Source: an uncultured Pseudorhodobacter sp.
GTDB taxonomy: Bacteria > Pseudomonadota > Alphaproteobacteria > Rhodobacterales > Rhodobacteraceae
Direction: 5' to 3'
Length of the DNA: 6,127 bases
NCBI GenBank assembly: GCA_945957495.1
Contig: CAMFLG010000206.1
Span: forward strand, 1 to 6,127
Made by a program: the position numbers and the translations under genes. Numbering within the stretch: the first letter of the stretch is position 1; every line of letters starts with the position of its first letter. A model generated the notes under the pieces. It saw only the letters and a list, made by a program, of their open reading frames with translations, was not told the DNA's origin and did no database searches. This document shows positions 6,029 through 6,127 of this stretch, one piece after another.

Positions 6029-6127
6029 ATGCAGAAATACGGTCGTACATTTCATCTTCCGATGTCACCGGGCGCAACGAGTGATGACAAAATCATGCCC
6101 TCTCTGGATGGGCTGATGGTGCATGAT
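6029..6127 (+). CDS. N-terminus of a probable RNA ligase family protein, 3' end missing
   Basis: The frame starting at ATG 6029 stays open to the right edge for 33 codons. The product begins MQKYGRTFHLPMSPGATS, followed by DDKIMPSLDGLMVHD. The KYGRT-x-HLP-x-SPG-x-x-SDD pattern matches what I recall from bacterial RNA ligase family proteins (Rnl2-like, ATP-dependent nucleotidyltransferase fold). In those this segment stands just before the catalytic TEKxDGEN motif. That motif, holding the lysine that becomes adenylylated, would lie beyond the window, so the call rests on the leader segment only. Such ligases seal RNA ends in RNA repair. An in-frame ATG at 6011 and stop at 5993-5995 bound the start; 6029 fits the usual family N-terminus. 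No strong ribosome-binding site is seen. Confidence 0.6.
   Translation, partial: MQKYGRTFHLPMSPGATSDDKIMPSLDGLMVHD

Noticed and set aside
5694..6077. 127-codon minus-strand frame downstream of rpiB
   Set aside because: It crosses the inverted-repeat element, has low-complexity Arg/Pro/Ser composition and no start signal, and conflicts with the better-supported frame at 6029.
5788..6084. 98-codon plus-strand frame
   Set aside because: It starts inside the hairpin element, has no ribosome-binding site and overlaps the RNA ligase-like start in a different frame.
1..6127. CRISPR array, tRNA, rRNA, transposase or toxin-antitoxin pair
   Set aside because: I looked on both strands for regularly spaced repeats, tRNA-like T-loops, transposase motifs and small paired ORFs and found none that could be supported.

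Overview
The window is GC-rich bacterial chromosome with GC-skewed codon choice. Its gene set points to an alphaproteobacterium, most likely a member of the Rhodobacteraceae (inference). The main clues are a methylsuccinyl-CoA dehydrogenase type of acyl-CoA dehydrogenase, which marks the ethylmalonyl-CoA pathway of Rhodobacter/Paracoccus-type organisms, a small exported DUF3859-like protein, and an RpiB of the alphaproteobacterial kind.

Layout from left to right. Positions 666 to 1 (minus) encode a TauE/SafE-family membrane permease that is cut off by the window edge. Diverging from it, 774-1295 (plus) encodes a small exported DUF3859-like protein. After a 108-bp gap, 1404-3071 (plus) encodes the 555-residue methylsuccinyl-CoA dehydrogenase candidate (mcd). 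Its stop codon directly abuts the stop codon of a convergent two-gene unit on the minus strand. That unit consists of a 12-helix MFS transporter (4886 to 3669) followed 6 bp later by a DEDDh 3'-5' exonuclease related to DNA polymerase III epsilon (3662 to 3072). A 230-bp divergent region separates the transporter from rpiB (5117-5566, plus). After rpiB comes about 460 bp with no convincing gene. It holds a candidate terminator and a roughly 155-bp GC-rich element built from nested inverted repeats. The right edge (6029-6127, plus) holds the first 33 codons of a gene whose N-terminus resembles bacterial RNA ligase family proteins.

How the genes relate: this looks like ordinary core-genome patchwork and not one dedicated system. 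Mcd would serve acetyl-CoA assimilation, RpiB would serve the pentose phosphate pathway, and TauE/SafE would move small anions such as sulfite or organosulfonates. The two parts most deserving a second look are the inverted-repeat element at 5697-5852 and the possible RNA ligase gene beginning just beyond it, whose body and downstream partners lie outside the window.
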